From an uncultured Verrucomicrobiales bacterium (GTDB taxonomy: Bacteria > Verrucomicrobiota > Verrucomicrobiia > Verrucomicrobiales > Akkermansiaceae): a stretch of DNA of 52,850 bases. Positions 1 through 8,156 of the stretch are shown piece by piece. Made by a program: the position numbers and the translations under genes. The stretch covers positions 1 through 52,850 of the forward strand of contig CAKZMG010000056.1 in the NCBI GenBank assembly GCA_937128235.1, read 5' to 3'. The notes beneath the pieces are model-generated. The model was given only the letters and a program-made list of their open reading frames with translations. It searched no databases and was not told where the DNA came from. Every line of letters begins with the position of its first letter. The stretch's first letter is position 1.

Positions 1-102
1 AAGAGGAAGTCTGGAGCTCGAAAGATGAAGGGAGTTGAGGAGATGGAAGGTGAAGCGATCTGTGTGATGAGGGATTTACGGAAGGATGTTTTTGGCTCGT
101 GA
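1..102 (+). CDS. C-terminal end of an unidentified protein (5' truncated)
   Basis: Frame 1 is open from the first base to a TGA at 100-102 and gives about 33 charged residues (ending RKDVFGS). The start lies outside the window. Lys, Glu and Met richness and G-rich codon use match the next + strand genes, so a genuine gene end is plausible. The fragment is too short to assign to a family, and a chance open frame cannot be excluded. The following gap (103-299) is AT-rich and contains TATA-like runs such as 'ttatacaataaagata' that could hold a promoter for the next gene. I see no convincing terminator there. Confidence 0.4.
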   Translation, partial: KRKSGARKMKGVEEMEGEAICVMRDLRKDVFGS

Positions 103-299
103 GTAGGTTTCCTGAGCATAAGTATAATACATTTATACATCTTATACAATAAAGATACCGATATCATTCAAGTCAGCTATGGTGACGATATGGATACGAA
201 CATTTAGTAAACCTGAGCCATCGGGCATCGGGAGGCCTTTTGTCAGTTAATCATTTGTGCTGATGAAAGAAATGCTAAGTGATTCCGTATTAATCTGAC

Positions 300-1457
300 A
301 TGAAGCCTCAAGTTGAAATTCTTCGTGAAGTTACAGTATTAGTGATCGCCTCGTTTACATTATGCCAATGTGCCACTCAGGAGGTGAAGCGGGAGCTTAC
401 CCAGAAAGTGGAGAGGAAGGGGGAGACGTATAGCCGTGAATTGACGGCTCAGTCACCATTCAAGAAAGTGGAGATGTCTTGGCGTGAGGCGTCTGAGCTG
501 ATGAAGGAGAGAAACCCTAAGTATCGGCAAGCGATCCTGGATAAAGAAGAGTCACTGAATAAAAAAGGAATAGTGAATAACCTCACTCATGAGGTGCGCA
601 AGAGTCTCACTAGCAGCTTACAAACTACTCTGAACCCGAGCGAGATTGCGAAGGCGATGAAGGATCCGGTGGCGTCACTGCCAAGACAGCTGGAGTCCAT
701 CACGGATCTGAAAAATATCTCCCACTCGCTCACGCAGTCTGAGTGGGGTAGGGTGACGCAGAGTGTGCGTGCGGATGCTGCTCAGCGCAGAGAGATGGTG
801 AATCTTCACGTGCTTTTCTGCCAGAGTGAAAATTTAGAACAAGCTGAGCGAGAGCTTAAGATGATGAAGGATTCAGATAAGCTTAAAGCGAATAAGGTGG
901 TGGATGCGGAGTTAGTAAAAGCGCAGAAATTGTTAGAGAAAGAGCGTAGTCAGTGGCTAGATAGGGTGAGGGATTTTTTCAATGCGGAGTATTATGATGT
1001 GGAGCTGAATGCTTATCAGAAAAGGCTGAGTTTCTATCGCGATGTGACTGATCCAGGTTTCTCTGACTGGAGGCGCTGGCGGATGTTAGAAAATTCTGAT
1101 CGTTTAGCGAGCGAGATGCAAAAGCAGCACGATAAGGATAAGCCAGTGCTACCGGGGATGAATCGGCTGAAAGAAAATCTCGGAGTGAGTGAGCTGAGGA
1201 GCCAGCTGGCTGAGACATCTGGTGTGAACCAAGAGATGGCAAAGGAGGTGAGGCAGATGCTCAAGAACTGGCGAAACTTAAAGTCTGTGCAGCAGAAAAT
1301 AGTGGCTCAGAATAAGGCTGAAGTGCTAGATGAAGTCAGGGTAAATGATCTGAAACGCGTCACAACGCTGTATCAGTTGAAGAAGAAAGAGCTCGATCAT
1401 CTAAAGGTCTTCTGGATGATCGATGAGGAGTGCTGGAAATCTGAAAAGTCACTTTGA
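300..1457 (+). CDS. Predicted lipoprotein with a TolC-like N-terminal motif and long helical body
   Basis: A 385-residue protein. The N-terminus has a hydrophobic stretch (about residues 9-22) ending in a lipobox-like LCQC, which suggests export and lipid anchoring. After a charged linker, 'SWREASELMKERNPKYRQA' (about residues 60-78) resembles the first repeat of TolC-family outer-membrane efflux proteins, which typically read LSxxEAxxLAxxxNPxxxxA. The rest is Lys/Glu/Leu-rich, helix-forming and without transmembrane segments. It is shorter than a typical TolC (about 420-490 residues) and I cannot see a clear second repeat, so it may be a diverged or purely periplasmic relative. No transporter partner (RND or ABC) lies nearby. 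The family call is tentative; that the gene is real is well supported by length and start context. Confidence 0.6.
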   Translation: MKPQVEILREVTVLVIASFTLCQCATQEVKRELTQKVERKGETYSRELTAQSPFKKVEMSWREASELMKERNPKYRQAILDKEESLNKKGIVNNLTHEVRKSLTSSLQTTLNPSEIAKAMKDPVASLPRQLESITDLKNISHSLTQSEWGRVTQSVRADAAQRREMVNLHVLFCQSENLEQAERELKMMKDSDKLKANKVVDAELVKAQKLLEKERSQWLDRVRDFFNAEYYDVELNAYQKRLSFYRDVTDPGFSDWRRWRMLENSDRLASEMQKQHDKDKPVLPGMNRLKENLGVSELRSQLAETSGVNQEMAKEVRQMLKNWRNLKSVQQKIVAQNKAEVLDEVRVNDLKRVTTLYQLKKKELDHLKVFWMIDEECWKSEKSL

Positions 1458-1570
1458 TTTCCATACTCGTAAAAAAGTGGATTTTTTATAGTAACGATTT
1501 TTGAAAAATTACGAACAGTAGGGTGAAGCATATTTGAAAAATGGAGATTGCATCCATTAATCCGTGTGTG

Positions 1571-1621
1571 GCCATTGTATCTAGGTTGTTAACGGCCATT
1601 TCCGATCTATGATACAATGGC
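1571..1621 (+). terminator. 11-bp inverted repeat followed by a T-run, possible terminator
   Basis: GCCATTGTATC (1571-1581) is perfectly complementary to GATACAATGGC (1611-1621), separated by 29 bases and followed at once by 'gtttttatgg'. The stem can extend inward through TAG/CTA with a bulge. The position between the lipoprotein gene and the SOUL gene, plus the T-run, suits a rho-independent terminator, but the loop is unusually long. It could instead be a structured leader or an operator. Confidence 0.45.
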
Positions 1622-1672
1622 GTTTTTATGGTCTGTTAATTCAGAGTTTTGATCTTCATTTTTTAGATGCTG

Positions 1673-1684
1673 GAGGTAAGTTTT
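1673..1684 (+). repeat. Intergenic copy of the GAGGTAAGTTTT dispersed motif
   Basis: GAGGTAAGTTTT stands alone in the non-coding gap upstream of the SOUL gene. It is one of at least 16 exact copies of the GAGGTAAG core in the window. See the first finding for the full list. Confidence 0.7.
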
Positions 1685-1720
1685 ACTCGCTAACTAGTTG
1701 ACAAAAAATGATGCGGTGGG

Positions 1721-2338
1721 ATGCTGGCTATTATGAAACGTATCATGCTGATTACTACGATGGTGTTCTCTGGATTTATGTCAGATGTCACTGCACAGGA
1801 GGCTCCGAAGGAAAAGATGACTAAGGATGTGCCAAAGTATCAGGCAGAGGCTCCTTTACCTGAGGGGTGGCCTACTCCGGGACCTTATGATCTGGTGAGC
1901 GAGAAGAAATTTCCTGCATACAGAGCAGCATACACTCCAGGATCATGGCAGAATTTTGCTTTCATGAGACTTTTTAAGCATATTCAGAGAAAGGAGATCC
2001 CTATGACTTCTCCAGTGGAAATGAAGATGGAGCAGAAGAATAAGAATCTCAAAATGGAGTCGATGGCATTTATGTACCAGAATACCGAAGTTGGAAAAAC
2101 TGGTAAGGATGGCGAGAGAGTGGAGGTGCGTGATGTGCCTGCCATGAAGACGCTCTGCTTCACGTGGCAGGGGAAGAACTCAGCTAAGAACCGTAAAATA
2201 GCCAAGACTGCTCTGGAAACTGAACTTCAAAAGCGAGGGTTAGAAGGAGCTGACTACCGGATATTGGGCTACAATGGGCCGGGTGTGCCTAACGATAAAA
2301 AGACTTGGGAGATGCTGGTGGTGCTTCCAAAAAAGTAG
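1721..2338 (+). CDS. SOUL-family haem-binding protein, exported
   Basis: A 205-residue protein. Residues about 5-25 form a signal peptide (MKRIMLITT... up to VTAQ), so the mature protein is probably periplasmic. The body matches the SOUL/HBP family: a 'KKFPAYRAAYTPGSW' strand region, then 'KEIPMTSPVEMKM', the hallmark IxMTxPV segment, and an aromatic 'YNGPGVP' near the C-terminus. SOUL proteins bind haem or porphyrins; their bacterial role is unsettled. An alternative ATG at 1733 gives a more standard signal peptide; the first ATG is preceded by a weak GGTGGG. The gene stands alone, bracketed by two 11-bp inverted repeats in its upstream and downstream gaps. Confidence 0.85.
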   Translation: MLAIMKRIMLITTMVFSGFMSDVTAQEAPKEKMTKDVPKYQAEAPLPEGWPTPGPYDLVSEKKFPAYRAAYTPGSWQNFAFMRLFKHIQRKEIPMTSPVEMKMEQKNKNLKMESMAFMYQNTEVGKTGKDGERVEVRDVPAMKTLCFTWQGKNSAKNRKIAKTALETELQKRGLEGADYRILGYNGPGVPNDKKTWEMLVVLPKK

Positions 2339-2361
2339 TGATGAATTAGAGTTCTCCGGTT

Positions 2362-2433
2362 GTTATGCATGATGGTTTTACTTGGGAATCCCTCCCTATC
2401 GTTAATGAATCAAACTTTTCCGTCATGCATAAC
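2362..2433. promoter_or_regulatory. 11-bp perfect inverted repeat upstream of parA
   Basis: GTTATGCATGA (2362-2372) is perfectly complementary to TCATGCATAAC (2423-2433) across 50 bases. There is no T-run after it, so it is a poor terminator candidate. It lies about 100-170 bases upstream of the ParA start and could be a pair of operator half-sites or the base of a structured leader. It does not resemble the canonical parS palindrome (TGTTTCACGTGAAACA). Confidence 0.4.
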
Positions 2434-2531
2434 TGATAGCGAGTTGAGATTTGCTGTTTTTTACTGAAAATTGTGCGTGTTTTTCCAGAAATACTGGATA
2501 GAAGTATTCTGCACATGAAAGTAATTGGTCT

Positions 2532-3308
2532 ATGAAAGTAATCGCAATAGCAAATCAGAAGGGGGGAGTGGGGAAGACGACGACGACTATTTCTCTGGCT
2601 GCCGGGTTGGCTAAGCTGGGGAAAAAGGTGTTGCTGCTAGACCTAGACCCACAGGCTAATGCTACTTCTGGACTTGGGATAGAGGCGGATAGTAGTATTT
2701 ATTATCCACTTATTGGTGAGGCTCAGATCCTGGATAAGGTGGTGTCCGCTGAGCGCGAGAATTTATACATCGTCCCGTCTGGGATGGATCTTTCTGGGGT
2801 GGAAATAGAGTTAGCACGTAGAGATGATCACCTCACCTTTCTCAGAGATATGCTGGCGGGAGTGCGTGAGAGTGAGGATTTCGACTATTGTTTACTTGAT
2901 ACCCCGCCTAGTCTGGGGGTGTTGATGACTTCATCATTAGCTTCTGCGGATGAGGTGCTGATACCGCTTCAGTGCGAGTATTTCGGGCTAGAGGGACTGG
3001 CTAAGATCATCCACATTATTTCTCAGATCAAGGAAAGCGGAGCGGCACCTGATCTGACGCTAGGCGGCATCATCATGACGATGTATGATGGGCGGACGAA
3101 CCTTTCTAAGCAGGTGGTGGATGAGGTGACTAAGCATTTCCCGGATCAGGTCTATGAGCGTGTGGTGCCGAGAACTATCCGAATCGGTGAGGCGCCTTCA
3201 TTTGGAAAAACGATCTTCGAGCATGACTCAGGCGGCTCGGGGTCTCGTGCCTACATAGCGATAGCGCATGAGTTTCTTGAGCGGCATGGAGATAGGCCTG
3301 TGGAGTAA
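2532..3308 (+). CDS. parA: ParA/Soj-family partition ATPase
   Basis: A 258-residue protein of full family length. It has the deviant Walker A 'KGGVGKTTT' at residues about 10-18, a Walker A' region with 'DLDPQANATSGLG', Walker B 'LLDTPPSLG', and the 'PLQCEYFGLEGL' segment typical of chromosomal Soj/ParA proteins. These ATPases bind DNA non-specifically as ATP dimers and position chromosomes or large cargo with ParB. No parB is seen downstream, where the SRP RNA and a kinase follow, so this is either an orphan ParA or its partner lies elsewhere. The start is the ATG directly before VIAIANQKGG; no upstream extension is likely. Confidence 0.92.
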   Translation: MKVIAIANQKGGVGKTTTTISLAAGLAKLGKKVLLLDLDPQANATSGLGIEADSSIYYPLIGEAQILDKVVSAERENLYIVPSGMDLSGVEIELARRDDHLTFLRDMLAGVRESEDFDYCLLDTPPSLGVLMTSSLASADEVLIPLQCEYFGLEGLAKIIHIISQIKESGAAPDLTLGGIIMTMYDGRTNLSKQVVDEVTKHFPDQVYERVVPRTIRIGEAPSFGKTIFEHDSGGSGSRAYIAIAHEFLERHGDRPVE

Positions 3309-3354
3309 TTTTTCTAAAAAATGGGTTGCTAATTTGCTATGGTGGGCTTAAAGG

Positions 3355-3456
3355 TTTGCTCGTCAGGAGCTGTGGAGTATTGGCAGATGAATCCCGCCAG
3401 GCCTTAATCGGAGCAACGGTAATTTGTCCAGTATTGCCGCAGTTTCCTGGCACTTT
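3355..3456 (+). ncRNA. ffs: Signal recognition particle RNA, small bacterial (4.5S) type
   Basis: The conserved domain IV is recognisable: CCCGCCAGGCC, a short tip, then GGAGCAACGGT, and further on TTGCCGCAG. The flanks pair as a long hairpin: GTCAGG (3362-3367) with CCTGGC (3446-3451), GGAG with TTCC, CTGTGG with CCGCAG, GGCA with TGCC, GAAT with ATTT and CCG with CGG. A T-rich stretch (acttttcgtttt) follows as a terminator. The RNA binds Ffh and targets nascent membrane proteins. Ends are estimated from pairing. The tip loop is TTAATC instead of the usual CGGAAG (GNRA tetraloop). The gene sits in the 270-base gap between parA and the kinase. Confidence 0.85.
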
Positions 3457-3578
3457 TCGTTTTGTAAACATTGAGCAGTGAACAGAATCTATGGTTGTTT
3501 TTTGTAACCAAATAGGTTTTAAAATACAACTATAGTTGAAACGCTCTGTTTCATCAACTTAGCTATATTCATATCAAT

Positions 3579-5432
3579 ATGTCAGAATTTACCGCTCCTA
3601 GTGTGGAGGAACTACAAGAAAGGTTCCCCAATCATACTATCGAAAGCTTCATTGCCCAAGGTGGAATGGGTGCTGTGTATCTTGCTACCCAGACATCGCT
3701 AGATAGACCTGTGGCTATTAAGATTCTTCCTCAGGAGTTTGGTGAGGATGAGGACTATCGGGTTTCGTTTGAGACGGAAGCGAAGGCTATGGCTAGGCTG
3801 AACCACTCTAACTTGGTGGGGATTTATGATTTTGGTGACATCGATGGAATGCTTTTCATCATCATGGAGTACATTCCTGGGAGGTCATTATTCGATACCG
3901 CACATGGGCAACAGGTGGATCAGGTTGAGGCGGCTACTCTGATTGCGGAGATGTGTCATGGTCTGGATCACGCGCATTCTGCGGGGATGCTTCACCGTGA
4001 TATTAAGCCGGCTAACGTGTTGATCGATGATGAGGCGAGGCCTAAGATTGTGGACTTCGGGCTAGCGCGTCCGCTAGGTGAGGAGCAGAGTGATGGTGTG
4101 GTATTTGGCACGCCAGGTTATACCGCTCCGGAGGTGTTGACGAATCCATTTGCGGTGGATCAGCGCTCAGATATTTTTTCAATGGGAGTGATGCTCTACG
4201 AGATGCTCACTGGGCATTTGCCGGGAAATCCAATTATTCCTGCATCTAGTGTTTCACATTCTGATGTGAGATTTGATGCTATTTTAAATAAAGCGATCCA
4301 TCCAGATCCAGATCAGCGATACAAGACAGCTGGAGAAATGGCAGTGGCTCTTGAGGAATTGATCAAGAAATTTGAGGATGCTCCAGGGCTACTCACTTCA
4401 GGTGCATTGGCAAGGAAATCTACTGTTCTTGGTGGCAGACCTATAGCAGGTGGCGTAGCGGTCTCAGCTGGCAGACCAGTAGTGATGAGTGCTAAATCTG
4501 GAGGAAATACTGGACTCATTGTAGGCTTAGTAGCCGCAGTAGTGCTGGGAGTGATAGCTGTGGCTATGATGGGCGGTGATGATGAACCTAAAGGTCCAAC
4601 TGCCGCAGAGATAGCTGAAAAAGAACGACAGGAGAATGAGAGATTGCGTCTAGAAGAAGAAAAGCGCATGGCTAAGGTGGCGGAGAAAAAGCGGATAGCT
4701 AAGGAGAAAGAAGACAAAATAAGGAGAGAAAAAGAGGAGAAGCTAGCTAAAGAACGTGAGGAAAAAGAGCGCAAAGAAGCACTAGCTGAGGAAAAACGTA
4801 AGAAAGAAGAACAACTTAAGAAGGAGGAAGAGGAGCGGAAACGTGCTATGGCAGCCGCTGAAGAAGCGAAGAAGAATGAAGTAAAAGTTCCTGTATTTGA
4901 TCATGCTGGTTTTATCGCGAAACAACGAGCGGACATCACTGTGAGAGCCCAAACTGTGCTCAGAGATCACCAAGAGGCTAAGGATAAAATAATCGACCGA
5001 GCAGAGCGTGATGTAAAGAGAGTAGTAAGAAGGCTAAGAAAAGGAGCTGCTGGAAGAGTATTAGATGATGCTGTAGAAGCGTTTTTTGAGGAGTGGAGGG
5101 CAGAAGGAAAGATTCCAAAAATACCTAAGGCTACTCCTGCAAAGGCGAAGTCAGAACTTAGTGAAGCAACCATAGAGCTAGGTAAACTAGATATTAGACT
5201 CAATAATAATCTTAATAAATACCAAGATAGATACTCTAAAAAACTTAAAGAAAAAGGGGCGGTACTGCGGTCTGAAAAAGTAGTAGAATCTGTAGAAGCT
5301 ATCCTAGCCGAGCTAGACACACTCTCTAAGCCAGGCTATTTTCTAGCCATTGTTAGATCAGAAGATCCTTCTCCAGAAACTTTTCAAATCGAGGAGGAGA
5401 AAGAAGCTAAGGATAAGAAAAAGAAGAAGTAG
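3579..5432 (+). CDS. Hanks-type Ser/Thr protein kinase, membrane anchored with charged coiled-coil tail
   Basis: A 617-residue protein. The kinase domain spans about residues 15-270, with a Gly-rich loop (AQGGMGAVY), the catalytic Lys in VAIKIL (K48), HRDIKPAN in the catalytic loop, DFGLA, and GTPGYTAPE in the activation segment. A single transmembrane helix follows at about residues 309-330 (GLIVGLVAAVVLGVIAVAMM). Residues about 340-440 form a Lys/Glu-rich coiled coil, then a further helical region and a poly-Lys end. The kinase would face the cytoplasm and the tail the periplasm if topology is N-in; the charged tail is unusual there. There are no PASTA or TPR repeats. Substrates are unknown and no phosphatase gene is adjacent. 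Confidence 0.92.
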   Translation: MSEFTAPSVEELQERFPNHTIESFIAQGGMGAVYLATQTSLDRPVAIKILPQEFGEDEDYRVSFETEAKAMARLNHSNLVGIYDFGDIDGMLFIIMEYIPGRSLFDTAHGQQVDQVEAATLIAEMCHGLDHAHSAGMLHRDIKPANVLIDDEARPKIVDFGLARPLGEEQSDGVVFGTPGYTAPEVLTNPFAVDQRSDIFSMGVMLYEMLTGHLPGNPIIPASSVSHSDVRFDAILNKAIHPDPDQRYKTAGEMAVALEELIKKFEDAPGLLTSGALARKSTVLGGRPIAGGVAVSAGRPVVMSAKSGGNTGLIVGLVAAVVLGVIAVAMMGGDDEPKGPTAAEIAEKERQENERLRLEEEKRMAKVAEKKRIAKEKEDKIRREKEEKLAKEREEKERKEALAEEKRKKEEQLKKEEEERKRAMAAAEEAKKNEVKVPVFDHAGFIAKQRADITVRAQTVLRDHQEAKDKIIDRAERDVKRVVRRLRKGAAGRVLDDAVEAFFEEWRAEGKIPKIPKATPAKAKSELSEATIELGKLDIRLNNNLNKYQDRYSKKLKEKGAVLRSEKVVESVEAILAELDTLSKPGYFLAIVRSEDPSPETFQIEEEKEAKDKKKKK

Positions 5433-5445
5433 TTTTGCATTGCGC

Positions 5446-8106
5446 TTAGTGCTTGGGCACTGAATTGAGTGTGTAATATGCGGTGCTTAGAAACGTTGAT
5501 TTTGTTTTACCGAATGCTGTTTTGTGGAGGTTGATACGGAATACGCGAGAAGTCGCGTTTGGGATTTTCTCACGCTCCGGATCAATGCCGAAATTCTCGA
5601 TTTTGTAGAGCACTGCTGTGCCTTCTTTGTTCCAAACGGGAGCACTTAGTTTTTCGACTCGCTTGCCCATTTCTGGGGAACCGTAAGATTTAGCATCTCT
5701 GTAGTGCCAGGAGTCGATCACTGCGGCATTGTATGAAGCCCGTTCTGTTTCCTCTACAGGCAGTGTAAAACTTACCTCTAGCCCATTTTTTTTCACTCTA
5801 ACAGAATGAATAGCTTGCTCAGTTTTGCCATTCCACTTGAATTTTTGTAGAGCGGACTGCTGTCTGCCGCGTGATGCCCAGCCTCTGCCAGTCTGACCCA
5901 CCCACATTTCTCCAGTGGGTGAGAAGCTGAGGCGCATGGGACCTGATGGGAGACCTGAGACGAAGGGCATGATGGAGCCTTGCTCTATTCCGTTCACAGT
6001 TTCTATGTGGATGCGGTGAATGTTAGAGAGTGTCTGGTCACCGATAAACATTTGTCCTTTGAATGGGCCAAATTTGCCACCAGTAGTATCCCATACTGGG
6101 TGTCCTGGTGAGTTCGCTACAAACTTGTGCGGCATGAGGATGACTGACTGCTCACGCTTAGCGATGTATTCTGCTTGCTTGCCATCTTTTAGCGCTTTTA
6201 CGCTCATATTCTTGAGGTCGATGAGTCCAGCTGGATGGCCGTAGAATTTGCCTTCTTCGACACGGTTGATGCGTGAGGTTCCCATGAACTCGCCTTGGTT
6301 ATCAGCTGAGTAGAGTTTATCATCTGGTGAGAAGGCGAGTCCGGCGGCACTGCGGAATCCCATAGCGAATGGGGTGAATGTTCCATCCGCTGAGATGCGG
6401 CAGTTCCAGCCGCGGAAGCCACCTTGTGAACCCATGTAGGGACCATCGGATTTGTAGATGTTGTTGCCATTGGCGTGCTGGAGATTAAGCGTGTAGTGGA
6501 TGTTGCCGTTGCTATCGACTGCCGGGCCGTGGTTGTAGGCGTGGTAGTTTCCGTTGAAGCGATAGTCTGCGGAGAGTGTTTGAAATTCATCAGCGATGCC
6601 ATCTTTATCACTATCCTTGATGAGGCTGACTTCTGGCTTCTGGCAGACGATGAGGTCACCATTTTCTTTGACCTTGAGTCCTAGAACCTCGAAAGTACCG
6701 AGAGCGTATGGTTGCCATTTGTTCTCCTTTATTTTCCAGATCCCAGCAGCGCGAGATCCGATGACTGGAGTTCCATCTTTCTCAAAATCAATGCCAGTGG
6801 GTTCAAAGAGTGGGCTGGTTCCGTCAGAGTACTGAGGGCCTTTTGCAGTCTGTGCGGTGAAGCCAGGGGTGATGTCTAGTTTAGCTTTCTCATCTGTCCA
6901 CGCAAAGGCAGACGGCTGAATACGGCTCGCTTTTTTCACAGGCCAGTGGGTGATAGGTTCTGCGGGCATGGCTGTCCAAGTGACAGGTTTATCGAGCGTG
7001 CTGAGTGTCCAGGTGCCTTTGGCTGCATCTAGTGTTCCGCCAGAAACTTCGAGTGTCTTGAAGCTTGCAGTAGGAAATGTGAGAGTGAGGTTTTGTTTGA
7101 TTTTTCCTGTGAGAGTGGCGTGGAATTTGCCATCGAGATCTATGCGGAAATTTAGATCAACCTTGTTGCCATCTAGCAGATAATGAATAGTAGGATTCTC
7201 TGTTAGTTTACCAGCTGTGTAGCCTAAAAACTTACCTCTACTTGCTTTGAGCTGATCATAGAATGAGGTGGTGCGGTTTAAGGTATCAGGTGTGATGGCG
7301 CTTGTGAGTGCTTTATCATAGGGTGTTTTTCCGTCAGCATAGAGTGGCTGTAGTATGTTAGAGTAGGGAGCGGGCCAGAGTTGAGCTTTGGCACCTATCG
7401 CGTTGGCTTTTCCTCCGCGACCATTCACCTCATTTCTCATGTCTAGGAAGTTGCCAGTCCAGATGGATTTGATAGAGAGAGTGCGTGGGTCGAAGGTGAA
7501 GTTCTGACCATTTGGCTGACCAATATGGATGCTGCGGGCTGAAGTATTATTCGCCACCAGACCTCGGACGATCATAGTGCTGTCACCTACTTGGAGGATG
7601 TAGGGATCTAGTGTATTACTGATTTTCTTGGGAGCGGCAGGGGCGAATACGATGGCTGGACCTGCGTTTTTTGGTGAGTTGAGAGTGAGTAAATAGTCAT
7701 GAATGGCGTTCACTTCATGAGCTGGGATCATCTCGCTAGAGTAGGCGGGCATGAGAGGCATGAAGGGCTTTCCTTTTTCAGCATTTTGGGTCTGGAGGGA
7801 AAGATGTTTGGAGGGATTCCCCATAGAAGATAGGAAATAATTCTTATCCGCAGTGACGTTGATGTTCTTTTTTAAGACAGAATCAAAGACGGTTTTCTGG
7901 ATCGCTTTTTTCTGGAACAATCCGTAAAGACTTGGCCCAGTTTTGATGGTTTTATCATCAGCAAATGTGGCGTGGCACTCGATGCATCCCCGATTCGTGA
8001 ATGCTTTTTTGCCAAGTGAGACAGTGTTGATCTGGGGTAGGTTCTCTTCAGCTTGAGAAATAGGGGCAATAAAGAGGGAGAAAAGTAGGCTGGATAAAGC
8101 TTTCAT
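5446..8106 (-). CDS. PVC-type secreted cytochrome c with large beta-rich sensor or dehydrogenase-like domain
   Basis: An 886-residue protein. The signal peptide (residues 1-19, ending ISQAEE) gives export. A cytochrome c domain follows at once: the haem motif CIECH at residues 41-45 and a Met-rich segment (PFMPLMPAY) for the distal ligand near residue 118. The middle part (about 150-390) is beta-rich and unassigned. The C-terminal half (about 420-830) has repeated 'GIxFxxDGTP', 'DSDKDGIADEF' and 'AAGLAFSPDDKLY' segments, as in the beta-propeller domains of PVC glucose/sorbosone-dehydrogenase-like proteins. It probably oxidises an unknown sugar or other substrate in the periplasm and passes electrons to the haem. 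It is convergent with the kinase gene, 13 bases apart. Confidence 0.82.
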   Translation of the reverse strand: MKALSSLLFSLFIAPISQAEENLPQINTVSLGKKAFTNRGCIECHATFADDKTIKTGPSLYGLFQKKAIQKTVFDSVLKKNINVTADKNYFLSSMGNPSKHLSLQTQNAEKGKPFMPLMPAYSSEMIPAHEVNAIHDYLLTLNSPKNAGPAIVFAPAAPKKISNTLDPYILQVGDSTMIVRGLVANNTSARSIHIGQPNGQNFTFDPRTLSIKSIWTGNFLDMRNEVNGRGGKANAIGAKAQLWPAPYSNILQPLYADGKTPYDKALTSAITPDTLNRTTSFYDQLKASRGKFLGYTAGKLTENPTIHYLLDGNKVDLNFRIDLDGKFHATLTGKIKQNLTLTFPTASFKTLEVSGGTLDAAKGTWTLSTLDKPVTWTAMPAEPITHWPVKKASRIQPSAFAWTDEKAKLDITPGFTAQTAKGPQYSDGTSPLFEPTGIDFEKDGTPVIGSRAAGIWKIKENKWQPYALGTFEVLGLKVKENGDLIVCQKPEVSLIKDSDKDGIADEFQTLSADYRFNGNYHAYNHGPAVDSNGNIHYTLNLQHANGNNIYKSDGPYMGSQGGFRGWNCRISADGTFTPFAMGFRSAAGLAFSPDDKLYSADNQGEFMGTSRINRVEEGKFYGHPAGLIDLKNMSVKALKDGKQAEYIAKREQSVILMPHKFVANSPGHPVWDTTGGKFGPFKGQMFIGDQTLSNIHRIHIETVNGIEQGSIMPFVSGLPSGPMRLSFSPTGEMWVGQTGRGWASRGRQQSALQKFKWNGKTEQAIHSVRVKKNGLEVSFTLPVEETERASYNAAVIDSWHYRDAKSYGSPEMGKRVEKLSAPVWNKEGTAVLYKIENFGIDPEREKIPNATSRVFRINLHKTAFGKTKSTFLSTAYYTLNSVPKH

Positions 8107-8156
8107 TGTAGCTTTTTAAATCATTGCCCAGCCTTGTCGATCAATAATTTACAGTG

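Noticed and set aside
2339-2531. Possible parS site near parA
   Set aside because: The palindrome here (GTTATGCATGA...TCATGCATAAC) does not match the TGTTTCACGTGAAACA consensus and has a 50-base spacer.
4313-5320. Ser/Phe/Leu-rich minus-strand ORFs under the kinase tail
   Set aside because: Shadows of Lys/Glu-rich coiled-coil codons in the kinase gene.
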